A DNA stretch of 64,000 bases from Symbiodinium natans (lineage: Eukaryota > Sar > Dinophyceae > Suessiales > Symbiodiniaceae), in contig CAJNDS010002669.1 of NCBI GenBank assembly GCA_905221605.1, positions 1-64,000 on the forward strand. Direction: 5' to 3'. The notes beneath the pieces were generated by a model, which saw only the letters and a program-made list of their open reading frames with translations, was not told where the DNA came from and did no database searches. The position numbers were made by a program, and so were the translations under genes. Positions 8,051 to 17,544 of this stretch are shown here, in pieces. Every line of letters begins with the position of its first letter. Within the stretch, counting starts at the first letter, position 1.

Positions 8051-8895
8051 TCAGACAACGCCCACTGCAAGACCTAACCCTAGTTGGGGGAAGAGCGGGT
8101 GGTGCGAGCCCTTTAGATCCCAAAGTTTCATAGGGTGGTTTCTAAAGCCTTGAGTGGTGAATAGGATGAGTCTTTTAGTGGGGTTCTTTTCGTACTTCAT
8201 TTCCCTTTTCCTTAATTTTAACATTAAGTTTATTTGCGCGCGAGCTTGCAATAAATTTAATATTAAAATCGTGAAAAGGAAAGAAGAGAAAAGAATGCAC
8301 GCGCCAATAAAAGATTCGTGAGGCGCGTATTTCGTATTCACTTTTCTCTCTCTTTGAAGCGCACCATTATTATAATATTAATCGTGCGTTGTTCACACGG
8401 CCTTACATTAATATTATAATGGTGAGCACAAAGAGGAGAAAGTAGTAGTAAATCTCCTATCTTGGGTCCTTAGTGGTTGGGTTTCAAAGGGTGGTTGATT
8501 AAAGGGGAAGATATGAAAGATTCCTGGTGATCGAGGGTGGTTAAGGCGTGTACTGTCAAGATACTGGAATAGGGAGCCAAGAGCCTGTGGAAAGGGCCAA
8601 ATGGTGAGAGTGGTACGTTCTCTATTATCAGATGCAGCTCAGGGTGTGATTGACATTAGAAGTGGGGTCTCAGGGAGTAAGTGGTTATATTACGTGAAGA
8701 GAGTTGAAAACCAATTAGTGAACGAACGAAACCATGAAATTCAATTAGAAAATTAGGGCTTCCGCAACGGGCCCAATAAAACCCCACGGGAGGGGGACTA
8801 GGGGCAACAACATCCTGCACGCGCCGGCCTTTTTTACGGGTGCTGCTCTGGGCAAGTTTGGCAATCAGGTCGGGGCCCCTCAGGCAAGAGGCACG
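8051..8895. repeat. Host repeat copy interrupted by about 650 bp of AT-rich DNA
   Basis: 8053-8128 (AGACAACGCCCACTG, then CTAACCC, GAAGAGCGGGTG and TAGATCCCAAAG) and about 8786-8895 (GGGGGACTAGGGGCAACAAC and GCAAGAGGCA) match 9063-9140 and 9136-9236 in the same order. In the second copy the two halves are contiguous. The 650 bases between them at 8130-8785 are therefore an insertion or extra segment, mostly AT-rich, with no convincing gene (the 96-codon minus frame at 8051-8341 spans hairpin arms). Confidence 0.65.
8190..8445. repeat. Cluster of imperfect inverted repeats
   Basis: Two large imperfect hairpins are present. Arms TTAATTTTAACATTAAGTTTATT (about 8212-8235) and its partner AATAAATTTAATATTAAAA (about 8249-8268) are extended by CTTTTCC/GGAAAAG-type pairs. 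A second pair is ACCATTATTATAATATTAAT (about 8363-8383) with ATTAATATTATAATGGTG (about 8407-8425), extended by CTCTTTG/CAAAGAG. A short GC-rich pair ACGCGCC/GGCGCGT sits between them (about 8297-8325). This resembles a foldback or MITE-like element. Confidence 0.55.
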
Positions 8896-9673
8896 GGTCC
8901 TGATATACGGCACACCCCCCCTTTTTTTGGAGGGTTTATGCCGGCTGGGCGCTACTTCTCATTTGGAAGGCAGTGCGGCTGTGTTGGGCTACATGGGCAG
9001 ACATGGGTGGTTATGATTCGTGCGTGTCAAAACACCTAGAAAACAAAAAACCCAGTGCGTTTAGACAACGCCCACTGGATCTAACCCCAGTTGGCGGAAG
9101 AGCGGGTGCAAGCCCTCTAGATTCCAAAGACCCTGCGGGGGGGACTAGGGGCAACAACGTTCTACCCTGTACGCACCAGCCTTTTTTACGTTGCTGCTTG
9201 AAGCAAGTTGCCAACCGGGGGTTCCTAGGCAAGAGGCATGCCATTTCCAGCAGCGAATGTTGCTCTTCTTCCGACAGGGGGTTTTCCGGCTTGCTTTGGG
9301 CAATGTGTGCAGCTATACGCTTGTAGCGGTCGGCCTGCAGGCACCAAGTTTGCATTTGGTCGATGAGTGATGAAAGGCTGGCATGAGGCTGGGCAGGCTT
9401 TGAGCAGTCGGCTGTGCTTTGGAGACCGGCGCCGTCGCATGCAGGGTCCAGGGCCAGCCATATGTTCGGGCGTTGTCGCCTCTATGGGCAAGGGGATGGC
9501 GGGCAAGGGGGCCGAACTTGGCCAAAGATGTCGGAAGACTGTAAGAATGCTGCAGGCTGGCTTGGCCGGGTATTTGGCGGTGCTGGAGCTGATGTATCTG
9601 CCCGATTTTGTCCCGCTTGTTGCGCAGAGAGGGGGTGCTTGAAGGCATGGGCGCAGTTTTTTGCTGCACCCCT

Positions 9674-9990
9674 CTAATGTGGGGGCTGTTGGACGCGAAG
9701 GCCCAGGATTTGGACCAAGTTACTCCAGAAGCGCTTGATGTGTTCAGGCGTGCGGCATGGAGGAGGGCCTCCAGGTGCAAGTTTGAGAATGGAGTAATCG
9801 CGGCAAGGCGGGGCCGCAACTAGGATGCGCCCAGACCAGGCTAGGCGAAGTAAGCGTGTGAAGATCCGAGAGTATGTCGTGGGCCTCGTTGATGGCCACG
9901 TCTATTGGCTCCCAGTGCGGGATGCCCTGTTTTGAGGCTGCAACGGCGACCGGAGAGTGCCTGCCCGCGAAAAGGTCCAGGAGCACGCGT
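9674..9990 (-). pseudogene. Cytosine-5 DNA methyltransferase-like domain of the retroelement
   Basis: One frame gives VLLDLFAGRHSPVAVAASKQ (motif I-like, DLFAG, AdoMet binding). After a frameshift near 9830-9860 the overlapping frame gives ILVAAPPCRDYSILKLAPGG, holding the motif IV PPC with its catalytic cysteine, then GGPPPCRTPEHIKRFWS and a stop at 9674. Motif order and spacing fit the N-terminal part of a C5-methyltransferase; the target-recognition part and motifs IX-X are not seen. It follows the gag gene in the same orientation. Retrotransposons that carry such methyltransferases are known from dinoflagellates, where self-methylation of new copies has been proposed. This copy is broken. 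Confidence 0.7.
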
Positions 9991-10519
9991 GAGGGGCTTC
10001 TGGAGTAGGTGGCTCTGCGTGCTGTGCGGAGCCCGGCTCGGGGGCCGGTGAGGCTTCCTCTCGTCTCCAGACAATGTTGCGGAAAGGCGGGTGGTTGGGC
10101 GTGTCTCGCAGTGCAGCCTTGGAAGCTGATCCTGGAGGTAGTCTGTGGTTGAGAGCGCTGGCTGAGGAGGAGGCCTTGTAGACAACTGCGGGCTCGGCCG
10201 GTCGGTTCCGAAAACCGTAAGAGGCCTCTGGGTCTGGGAGGCTAGGCTAGGCTGCGGCTGACAGGGGCCAGGATTTGGCTGGGAGCCGGTGCTTTGCTGC
10301 AAAGGCGCCGGTCGCGCTCTGTCCGGGCCTGGGCCGCAAAGAGAAGGCCGTGAGGGGCTTTTGCTGGCATGGCTGCGGCGGGGTGCCAGGTGCAGAGAAG
10401 GCCGTGGCGGGTTTTCCCTGTGGTGCACTGGGCAGGGCCGGAGGGCCGTCGCGGCGGTCATTGCCCAGGCAGGCACGCTCGTCCGGAACTGTCCCTGGGC
10501 GGACAGGATCCGGACTGTT

Positions 10520-11788
10520 TCAGGCGCGGGCTTTGCCGTGTTCGGCGGCCGGGTGTTTTTGGGCGCATCCGCGCACTGCACAGATGTGGGCGAACTTGCA
10601 TTCCGGCAGCTTGCACTGGCCGGTTTGGTAGTGGCGACAAATGGGCAGACCTTTGTGCACGCCGACCCAGTTGGCCGGAAGATTCGTGATCTTACCTTGG
10701 CCTTTGCCGCGGCCTTTCTTTGGCGGGCGCTCGGCGGAGCGGTCAGGCCTGGGCGGGGGGGGCGGGACTTGCGGGGCCTTGCGCTTGGTGGGGCTGTTGT
10801 CGCTGTGGCCCAGGCCTCTGGGCGAGCCTTTGTCCGCGACGGCCTTGGGCCGAAGCTGGAGTAGGCTGGAGACGTCGTTGCGGATGGCTGTGAGCTCGTG
10901 CAGGGCGTCGTCCAGAGACCAAGACTGGGCCACTAGGTCAGAGATGGCTGCCCAGATTTTGCGATCAGCGGCGATAAGTTCGCCAGTGGTGGGCGTGCGT
11001 AGGCCGAGCTGGGCGTCAGGCTGTTGTAGGCACAATTCTCGGACTTTCTTGTCTAGAGCCTTGAGATTCTGAAGGTGTGCCCCGCAGAGGGCCCAGGCGT
11101 TACGAAAGACGGTCTGGATGCGCTCCAACCAGGCGGCTGCGAGGCGCATGTGCTCCACGGGCACCTCGGGCGTCTCGTCGAAGAAGGCGGAGGCGATGAT
11201 CTGGGCTTCTGTGCGAATGGGCTTGGCAGTTTTAGCCTCCATGTGCTCCTGGTATTGTTTGGCAGAGAGGCGAAACTGCCAGGGGATCCAGCGGAGCTTT
11301 TCCCCCGACTTCAGGCTGTGGTGCACGAGGCTGAGGAGGCGAATGCTGGGCATAGAGTCCTGGTCGAGGAGCTCCCCAGGATAATTGGCCTTGAACTTGT
11401 CTATCATATCTTGCACCGCTTCTTGTGTGAGGCGTGGGGGCAGGTGCTCCATCCATTGCGAAGGCTGGGAGGGCAGGGTGGAGGCTGGGGCTTGTGCGCC
11501 AGTGGGCAGGGCTGAGGCGGCTTCAGGCGTCTGGTTCTTCTTGTGGCATTGGTCCAAGGCTTTGCGTAGGCGAGCTATCTCGACGGACGAGTCAAGGTCC
11601 CCCGTCGTGAGGCTCTGGGCAGTGGCTTCGGGCAGCGAGTTTATGAAGGCGGAAAGGCGGTCGACACTAGGGAAGGCCCAGGCAAAATCGGAGATGCTTT
11701 GGTATCCCTGATCTGACAGGGCTGTGCACAGAAGGTCGTGTACACGGCACTCCTTGAGGAGTTCGTGAAAGGCCGTTGACCAATCCAT
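10520..11788 (-). CDS. Gag-like protein with CCCH zinc fingers
   Basis: This is a 422-codon frame from ATG at 11788 (MDWSTAFHELLKECRVHD). The same start context is preserved in the second copy at 13810, which supports it. The N-terminal half is helical, with DQGYQSISDFAWAFPSVDRL around residues 26-45 and QDMIDKFKANYPGELLDQDS around 125-145. A basic Pro/Lys-rich linker (PPPPPRPDRSAERPPKKGRG) precedes a C-terminal C-X7-C-X4-C-X3-H finger (CRHYQTGQCKLPECKFAH) and a C-X4-C-X3-H-X4-H cluster (CAVRGCAQKHPAAEH). Such fingers bind RNA, and this layout is typical of gag-like ORFs of dinoflagellate retroelements. There is no protease or RT within it. It is followed by a frame rich in Pro/Ser leading to the methyltransferase remnant, so the original ORF may have been longer. 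Confidence 0.75.
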   Translation of the reverse strand: MDWSTAFHELLKECRVHDLLCTALSDQGYQSISDFAWAFPSVDRLSAFINSLPEATAQSLTTGDLDSSVEIARLRKALDQCHKKNQTPEAASALPTGAQAPASTLPSQPSQWMEHLPPRLTQEAVQDMIDKFKANYPGELLDQDSMPSIRLLSLVHHSLKSGEKLRWIPWQFRLSAKQYQEHMEAKTAKPIRTEAQIIASAFFDETPEVPVEHMRLAAAWLERIQTVFRNAWALCGAHLQNLKALDKKVRELCLQQPDAQLGLRTPTTGELIAADRKIWAAISDLVAQSWSLDDALHELTAIRNDVSSLLQLRPKAVADKGSPRGLGHSDNSPTKRKAPQVPPPPPRPDRSAERPPKKGRGKGQGKITNLPANWVGVHKGLPICRHYQTGQCKLPECKFAHICAVRGCAQKHPAAEHGKARA

Positions 11789-11967
11789 GGCTCGGCGAGA
11801 GGAGTGAGGAGGGGAGCGAGATCACGTCCAGGTTGGAGATGGCTGCGGCGGGTACCTGGCAGGCAGGGGGAGTGCAGGTCAGGCGGGGTTGGGAGGGGGG
11901 GGTCAACCTGCATGCAAACACAACCGACAGCGATAGCGGTCTAGCTTATTTTCAGGCGAGGCGAAGT

Positions 11968-13272
11968 TCAGCTGGGCGGGGTCTGAAGGCATTCCCATGC
12001 GAGGCGGCAGGCTTTGTGGCGGCACATGCGGCTCGGAGCGTGCTCAGCGAAGCTCCTTCCGGCTGCACCGATCAAGATCCCGCAGGCTGTGCGCCATTGG
12101 GTTTCGGAGACAGTGTGGGCCATGTGGACGGCCCCCCAGGGGCCATTGGCTAAAATGACATGGTTGATGTCTGAGGCGGCTCCAGGCCTGTGTGCGGGAG
12201 GGGCTTCAGTAGGGCTTATCTCCTCTCCCGAGGAGTCCGAGTATAGGCTGGAGTCGTCGGATGCTGTGGTGGCATCCTGTGCACTTTTCTGGGCTTGCAT
12301 GAAGAGAACGTCTCTGCGGTAGAGGAAGCGGCGGAGGCGAGGCTCTCGGCGACTAAAGGCCAGGCTGCTTGGGGCGGCTTCACGGGGCACCCAGAAAGGC
12401 GGCTCGGTGGTAGGCGCTTGCCCGCCGCGAGCGATTGGGCGAGAGGGGCGCCAGCCTTCCGCTACCTTTTGGGCCACGGTGGCCTGTACCCACAGGCTGT
12501 CAATTGTGTCGTCCCTGCCGTATAGTTCGGCGCTACTTTTGTGGTGGCCGGTGGTGCGGCGGGCGTCTTCGGGCAGGCGCTGTTGTTTGGCCGCGCTCAG
12601 TAGGCCAACTTTGAGGCTATGGATTGTGAAGGCCTGGGCTTCTTCCTGGCAGGCGGTGTTTGGGGCTTTAGGGCTGCTAAGTTGCATGCAGGCCCGTAAG
12701 GCGGGCAGGGCCTGAGAATAAGACATGGGCGACTTGAAGGCGAAGTCCGTTGTTGTCTTGGAGGCCCAGTCAGGCAGAATGGGCAGTAGAAAGTCCGGCT
12801 CGACCTCTGATCGCCAGAAAGCCTCTGTTGCGAGCCAGCATCTGTGAGGCACAGGAGGTAATTTAGGCACCAAGAGCTGGCGACGCAGCGGCCTGACAGG
12901 CCTGTCAGGGTCACGGCAAAAGGTTGACCTGTGCGAGAGGACCAGCATATCCCTCGGAGGGATTGGGCGGTAAGGCTAAGGCTGGATAGGCGGATCCTTT
13001 GCAGGCCCCCAAACCGCAAGCAGGCGTGATCGGCCAGGAGGAAGGCCCCCAGGAGCAAAATCAGCTGAGTGCCTGAGGCCGGGTTGCACACGAGCTCTTC
13101 CCAGGCTACGACGCAGGCCATGGGCAGGGGCAAGGCTTCTTTGCGGTCCGTGCACTCAAAGGCCTGTATGACGGCGTTCGACACCATGTTGAGGAGTGCC
13201 TCCATCTGGGCAGTTCGGGCGAGCCAAGAGAGGGCGCGCAGCATGGATTTGGGCGAGATGCGACAGACGTCG
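11968..13272 (-). pseudogene. Tyrosine recombinase (YR) with one frameshift
   Basis: The upstream frame (to 13244) carries FLLADHACLRFGGLQRI, which fits the first catalytic arginine region of tyrosine recombinases, followed by SSLSLTAQSLRGICW. The frame shifts near 12900; the other copy at 13960 reads through this point without a shift. The downstream frame (12948-11968) has IHSLKVGLLSAAKQQRLPED (H-x-x-K box), RRTTGHHKSSAELYGRDD (second His and the likely nucleophile Tyr) and a Ser/Arg-rich tail ending with CRHKACRLAWECLQ. The order R, HxxK, H, Y matches Crypton/DIRS-type recombinases, which integrate a circular DNA copy. The frame break marks it as inactive. Upstream, at about 13272-13284, it is fused to gag sequence by a deletion. 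Confidence 0.75.
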
Positions 13273-13283
13273 CGATCCTGTGC

Positions 13284-13810
13284 CCTTGTTCAACTGCCAG
13301 GGGATCCAGCGGAGCTTTTCCCCCGGCTTCAGGCTGTGGTGCACCAGGCTGAGGAGGCGAATGCTGGGCATGGAGTCCTGGTCGAGAAGCTCGCCAGGGT
13401 AATTGGCCTTGAACTTGTCAATCATATCTTGCACCGCCTCTTGTGTGAGGCGGGGGCAGGTGCTCCATCCATTGGGAAGGCTGGGAAGGCAGAGTGGAGG
13501 CTGAGGCTTGTGCTCCCGCGGGCAAGGCTGTGGCTGTGCCGGCTTCAGGCGTCTGGGTCTTCTTGTGGCACTGGTCTAAGGCTTTGCGTCGGCGAGCTAT
13601 CTCGACGGAGGATTCGAGGTCCCCCGTCGTGAGGCTTTGGGCAGTGGCTTCAGGCAGAGAGTTGATAAAGGCTGATAAGCGGTCGACACTAGGGAAGGCC
13701 CAGGCAAAATCGGAGATGCTTTGGTATCCCTGGTCTGACAGGGCTGTGCACAGAATGTCGTGTACCCGGCACTCCTTGAGGAGGTCATGGAAGGCCGTTG
13801 GGCAGTCCAT
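13284..13810 (-). pseudogene. Truncated gag, 5' part, fused to YR
   Basis: ATG at 13808-13810 starts MDCPTAFHDLLKECRVHDIL, nearly identical to the gag at 11788, including about 110 bases of leader. A frameshift near 13435 separates HTRGGARYD from the continuing frame QDMIDKFKANYPGELLDQ. At 13284, after LRWIPWQL, gag sequence ends and DNA of the recombinase region begins. The middle of the element (gag fingers, methyltransferase and any RT) has been deleted. Confidence 0.8.
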
Positions 13811-13959
13811 GGCTCGGCGAGAGGAGTGTGGGGGGGAGCGAAGATCAGGTCCAGGATGGAGATGGCTGCGGCGGGTACCTGGCGAGCAAGGGGGGTGTTG
13901 GGCATGTGGGGCTGGAAGGGTGGGGGCCAACCTGCAAGCAATCTCAACCGGCAAAGGAT

Positions 13960-14815
13960 CCGCCTATCCAGCCTTAGCCTCACCGCCCAATCCCTCCGAG
14001 GGATATGCTGGTCCACCAAAACGTCTTGCACAGGCCAGCCTTTTGCGGTCACCCTGACAGGTTTGTCAGGCCGCTGCATCGCCAGCTCATGGTGCCTAAA
14101 CTACCTCCTGTGCCTGCAAAGATGCTGGCTTGCCACAGAGGCTTTCTGGCGATCAGATCTCGAGCCCGACTTTCTACTGCCCATTCTGCCGGACTGGGCC
14201 TCCAAGGCAACAACGGACGGATTTCGCCTTTAAGTCGCCTATGTCCTATTCACAGGCCCTGCCTGCCTTACGTGCCTGCATGCAGCTCACCAGCCCTAAA
14301 GCCCCAAACACTGCGTGCAAGGAAGAAGCCACCTGAGTGCGGCCAAACAGCAGCGCCTGCCTGATCTCGCCCAATCGCGTGTGGGGGGCAAGCGCCTACT
14401 ACTGAACCGCCTTTCTGGGTGCCCCGCGAAGCCGCCCCGAGCAGCCTGGCCTTTAGTCGCCGAGAGCCTTGCCTCCGCCGCTTTCTCTACCGCAGAGATG
14501 TTCTCTTCATGCAGGCCCAGAGAAACGCACAGGATGCCGCCGCCGCATCCAACGACTCCAGCCAACACTCTGACTTCTTGCCAGACTTCTTGGGAGAGGA
14601 AGCGAGCCCGACTAAAGCCCCGCCCGCGCACAAGACTGGAGCCGCCTCCGATATCAACCGCATCATTCTAGCCAATGGCTTCTGGGGGGCCGTACACATG
14701 GCCCACATTGTCTCCGAGACCCAATGGCGCACAGCCTGCGGGATCTTGATCGGTTCTGCCAGAATGGCGCTTACCGAGCATGCTCCAAACCGTCTGTGCC
14801 GCCACAAAGCCTGCC
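13960..14815 (+). pseudogene. Inverted, deleted tyrosine recombinase copy
   Basis: Starting GGATCCGCCTATCCAGCCTT (13957), this is the reverse-orientation counterpart of 12998-12000. It reads RIRLSSLSLTAQSLRGICWS and continues in frame past the place where the left copy is frameshifted, so it preserves the ancestral frame there. It then shifts near 14215. It lacks the HSLK box and the GHHK...Y nucleophile segment: the text goes from KEEA to SAAKQQRLP and then to sequence beyond the tyrosine. It is therefore catalytically dead. It sits head-to-head with the gag leader at 13955. Confidence 0.75.
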
Positions 14816-16140
14816 GCAGTGTGGTCTGGCTTTGTGTCGTTTTTTTGCTTTGCCAATTGACCCTTTCTTTGAGTGCAAACTTTGACTTGAACAGTGTTGG
14901 TCTGGCATTGGACGATTGGTTGTTTTGAAAAACCAAAGGTCCAAGCTGCCATTTCTTGATCTTTAAAAAATTTGCACCAAAAGTTCGGCTCGAAAAGAGA
15001 AGGTATGGGTCCCAAAAAAGAGACAGCTTCAAGAAAATCTCTTCCAAAGATTGCCACGCAAGAAGTTGCCCAAGCAAAATTTTGCAAATTTTATTTGGTG
15101 CAATAGGGTTTCTTTGGGGTCAACCCTTTTCTCTGAAAGATTGCCCTTCTGGGGTCACGCCTTGCAAAAGTTGCAACCGGCAAAGTCAGAGGAATGATTG
15201 CGACTGAAAGCAAATTAACAAACAAAACCTAAAAAAATCGTAGGTTGTCCAAAATGTTCAAACTCATCAAAAACAGCACTTCAGTAAGTTTCTGTGTTAA
15301 ATACACTCTGGTGTTTTAGACACTTTGTAATTTCGAACGGTTGGGTTCGAGCGTCGCGCGCAACATTGCGGCAGCACCACAGTTGAACTCGTCTCGTCCT
15401 GCAGTTGATTTCTCTCCAAACGGCACTGTCAGAGACTTTCAAAAATGCTTATTTCAAGAAAAATCAACACGGACGTGAAGCTGCAGGGGAGGGTTTTCCG
15501 GGGCCATTTCTAAGTCCAAAAAAGCCACACAAAACGGTTCCGCAGAACGGATCTCCAGTAAGTATAATGTTACGTTCAAGGTCCATCACGCTAAAGCTCA
15601 CTGCGACTGAATCCGGTTTCACCGCCGAGCTTAATAGGCGAGGATTTGAAGGACGAAGAAGTTGAAGGCTTTGAGAACCGGGGGGAGGGACTTCGAAGTG
15701 CAGCTATGAAGGGGCTTCTCTTTGAAGGCCTTCGAAGCCGGCTCATTTGCTGGAAGGATGAAGTTCTTCGAAGCCTTCAAAGCCCTTTCCTCACCTTCAA
15801 AAGCCTTCAAAGCCTCCTTTCTTTTCTTCAAAGCCTTCAAAGCCCCTTTGTCCTCCTCTCTCGTTTTTTCCCACACCCGGCAACCAGTTTTCGTTCCATT
15901 TTGGTGGCATGTTTCCGGCCCGTTTGGCGAGCCCAAAAACTAACTCAGGCACATTCAGGGCATCACGCTAAGCTCACTCTGCGACTGGAATCCGGCTTGC
16001 AAACCTGGCCCCGTAAATCATGCTTTTAAGCAACCTAAACCAGCTCAAAAGATGAGTTAACTGTTCGGCAGACACTTGGCAGCTTGGCACGTCATTCATA
16101 GCGTTTTTTTCTCTAAAGTGCAAAGTTTCTAAAAGACCAT
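14816..16140. other. No recognised gene; simple repeats
   Basis: Beyond the retroelement (14816-15620) I see only moderately AT-rich sequence with short chance frames. A short direct repeat, CTAA(A)GCTCACTGCGACTG(A)AATCCGG-like, occurs at about 15590-15618 and again at about 15966-15995. It brackets the CTTCGAAGCC repeat block. Nothing coding is supported. Confidence 0.5.
15630..15850. repeat. CTTCGAAGCC/CTTCAAAGCC short tandem repeat
   Basis: Many copies of CTTCAAAGC, CTTCGAAGCC and their complement GAAGGCTTTG make this stretch locally palindromic (TTCGAA cores). Frames on both strands through it are Phe/Ser/Lys-rich repeats, not genes. Confidence 0.75.
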
Positions 16141-16272
16141 GTGGCATCTGCACAGGAGCACGCTGGGTTTCGGTGGGACCCGCCTTCTTCTGCGTGCGAA
16201 TGCACTAAATTGGTTTAACATTGATTCTAAATTGATGAGAGTAGTGAAAGCGTTCTCCTTTACGTTCTGCTT

Positions 16273-16784
16273 TTACCGTGAAAAATCGCATACATCTTCG
16301 TTAGAGAATTCTATCTCAGGGGTCTCTGTGGAAGACTTGATTTCTTGAGGGGTTTCGCTGACGAAGGCATTCTTTTTACGTCTTTTTCTGTGACGGCGTT
16401 TCCTTCTGAGTATTCCTTGAGAGGTTTCAGTTTTTTCATTCTCTTTTAGGCCAAGGGAATATTTCTTCTGACCAGTCGGAAGACTGGTTAGATCTTTGTT
16501 CTTAACTCTAGGTATGTCTTCTCCGTTAAGGAGATGAGAGTTTTTATCAACCTCCACGGGACCTGGTATGTCTTCTTCTTCCTCAGTGGTGTCCACTGGA
16601 AGTGGTTTTCATCAAAGGCTTTTGCGATAAGAGCAGTCTTATCTTCCTTTAGGAATTGTACATGTCTTGTTTCAACGACTTTGTTGGTATCGAGTCGTAA
16701 GACAATGTATCCTTTCGGTGTTTCTTTGCGTTCTCTACGGTGTTTGGCGCTTGGCTCCTTTGCCTGACAATTCCGAGGGGGCAT
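16273..16784 (-). pseudogene. Copia-type retrotransposon remnant (integrase C-terminal region)
   Basis: The minus frame from 16784 contains KETPKGYIVLRLDTNKVVET and RHVQFLKED. This is the small beta-rich segment after the Copia integrase core (pattern GY.V....TNKV..TR.V.F.E) that precedes the reverse transcriptase. It shifts frame near 16560-16590 into an acidic then basic linker (TTEEEEDIPGPVEVDKN; LRRKRRHRKRRKKNAFVSE). The catalytic integrase core is missing upstream, where host-gene sequence begins at about 16785. RT is missing downstream. The fragment is more AT-rich than its right-hand neighbour. Its junction with the following + strand pseudogene is abrupt. Confidence 0.65.
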
Positions 16785-17544
16785 GTCAGTCCGTCATTGC
16801 AGCGATGCCATCCGGAAGCATGCACAGTCCTATGAGGGAGAATGGCGAGATGTTGCGTACTGGGTTTGTACATTCAGCAACAACCAATGGCATGTGCAGG
16901 ATGAGCTTGGGCAGGGACGCTGGCAGGATTCATCCTTTTACCTGGCTTTAAGGTCTCCTGAATGTAAGGGTACCACCATGATCATTGACAAGTCTGTTCT
17001 GCCCCTTCAACGAATTTGGTGTCTTTTCGAGGTCTACTAGACGATTTGCTTACAAAGTCAGGAACGCGGTAACTTTCAAGGTCTGCTTCTTTGCACGTCC
17101 ACTGGTGTCTTGCAACAAGGTAAGGCCGGCGCCGATGTTGCTGTTGCTGTGGCCAAGACAGTCGCAGAACTTGACACCCGCAGCGCTCAAGCAACATCCG
17201 AAGACGACCGTCTTATGATCCATTCCCTTATTAAGCAGATGCCTGGAGGCTTTGATGCCATGAACAGTTTTGTGCATAACACGATTGTCCTCGCTTTAGA
17301 AGCCTCTCATGTACAGTACGAGAATACCTTCAAGCGTTGGTGCAGCAGCTGGATTCGAGCACGTCGTCAGCTGTTTTGCCAACACTTCTTACTGCTGCAA
17401 GGCAGCCAGGCAGTAAGGCAGATAGTGACTGACTGGCTTGTTCCTGAGCTCGCAGTGGCTCGCCAATCTTCTTTTGAAAAGTGGAAACAAGATGTCGTTG
17501 AGGTACCCGTCATGTACATCTCCATTGCTACAGGGTATGCTTAA
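16783..17544 (+). pseudogene. Dinoflagellate 'YWVC-NNQW' family protein, 5'-truncated, one stop
   Basis: A single frame of about 254 codons is interrupted only by TAG at 17038-17040. Before it: DVAYWVCTFSNNQWHVQDEL, SSFYLALRSPECKGTTMIID and LPLQRIWCLFEVY. After it: GADVAVAVAKTVAELDTRSA and TSEDDRLMIHSLIKQMPGGF. This pattern (YWVC..NNQW, then R-IWC-FE, then AQAT..DR..I) is one I recall from expanded hypothetical proteins of dinoflagellates and some other algae. No biochemical function is known to me. The stop falls where a Gln codon (CAG to TAG) would fit. The N-terminus is cut by the Copia remnant. Alternatives are a processed retrogene copy or a gene with stop readthrough. Confidence 0.6.

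Larger units (their letters stand above)
8970..14815 (-). mobile_element. Tyrosine-recombinase retroelement copies (DIRS-like), rearranged
   Basis: Reading the minus strand from high to low coordinates: a 5' gag piece (13810-13284) is fused directly to a YR domain (13272-11968). About 180 bases later comes a second, fuller gag (11788-10520), then a cytosine-5 methyltransferase remnant (9990-9674) and an unidentified frame (9355-9011, containing NPLSEEEQHSLLEMACLL). An inverted, damaged YR copy follows on the + strand (13960-14815). Gag plus methyltransferase plus YR suggests a DIRS-like element. No reverse transcriptase or RNase H is visible here, and they could have lain in the deleted or truncated part. 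No terminal repeats were located. The class is inference; the YR and gag calls are stronger. Confidence 0.7.

Noticed and set aside
8051-8341. 96-codon minus ORF with a hydrophobic segment
   Set aside because: It spans inverted-repeat arms and a host repeat; the hydrophobic stretch comes from AT-rich hairpin DNA.
10275-11515. Plus-strand ORFs of 118-191 codons opposite the gag gene
   Set aside because: They mirror the gag reading frame; base composition keeps the complementary strand open. The minus strand has the CCCH fingers and the conserved start.
14487-15087. Minus-strand ORFs of 139-196 codons
   Set aside because: The left half is antisense to the recombinase copy and the right half is AT-rich sequence with no motif.
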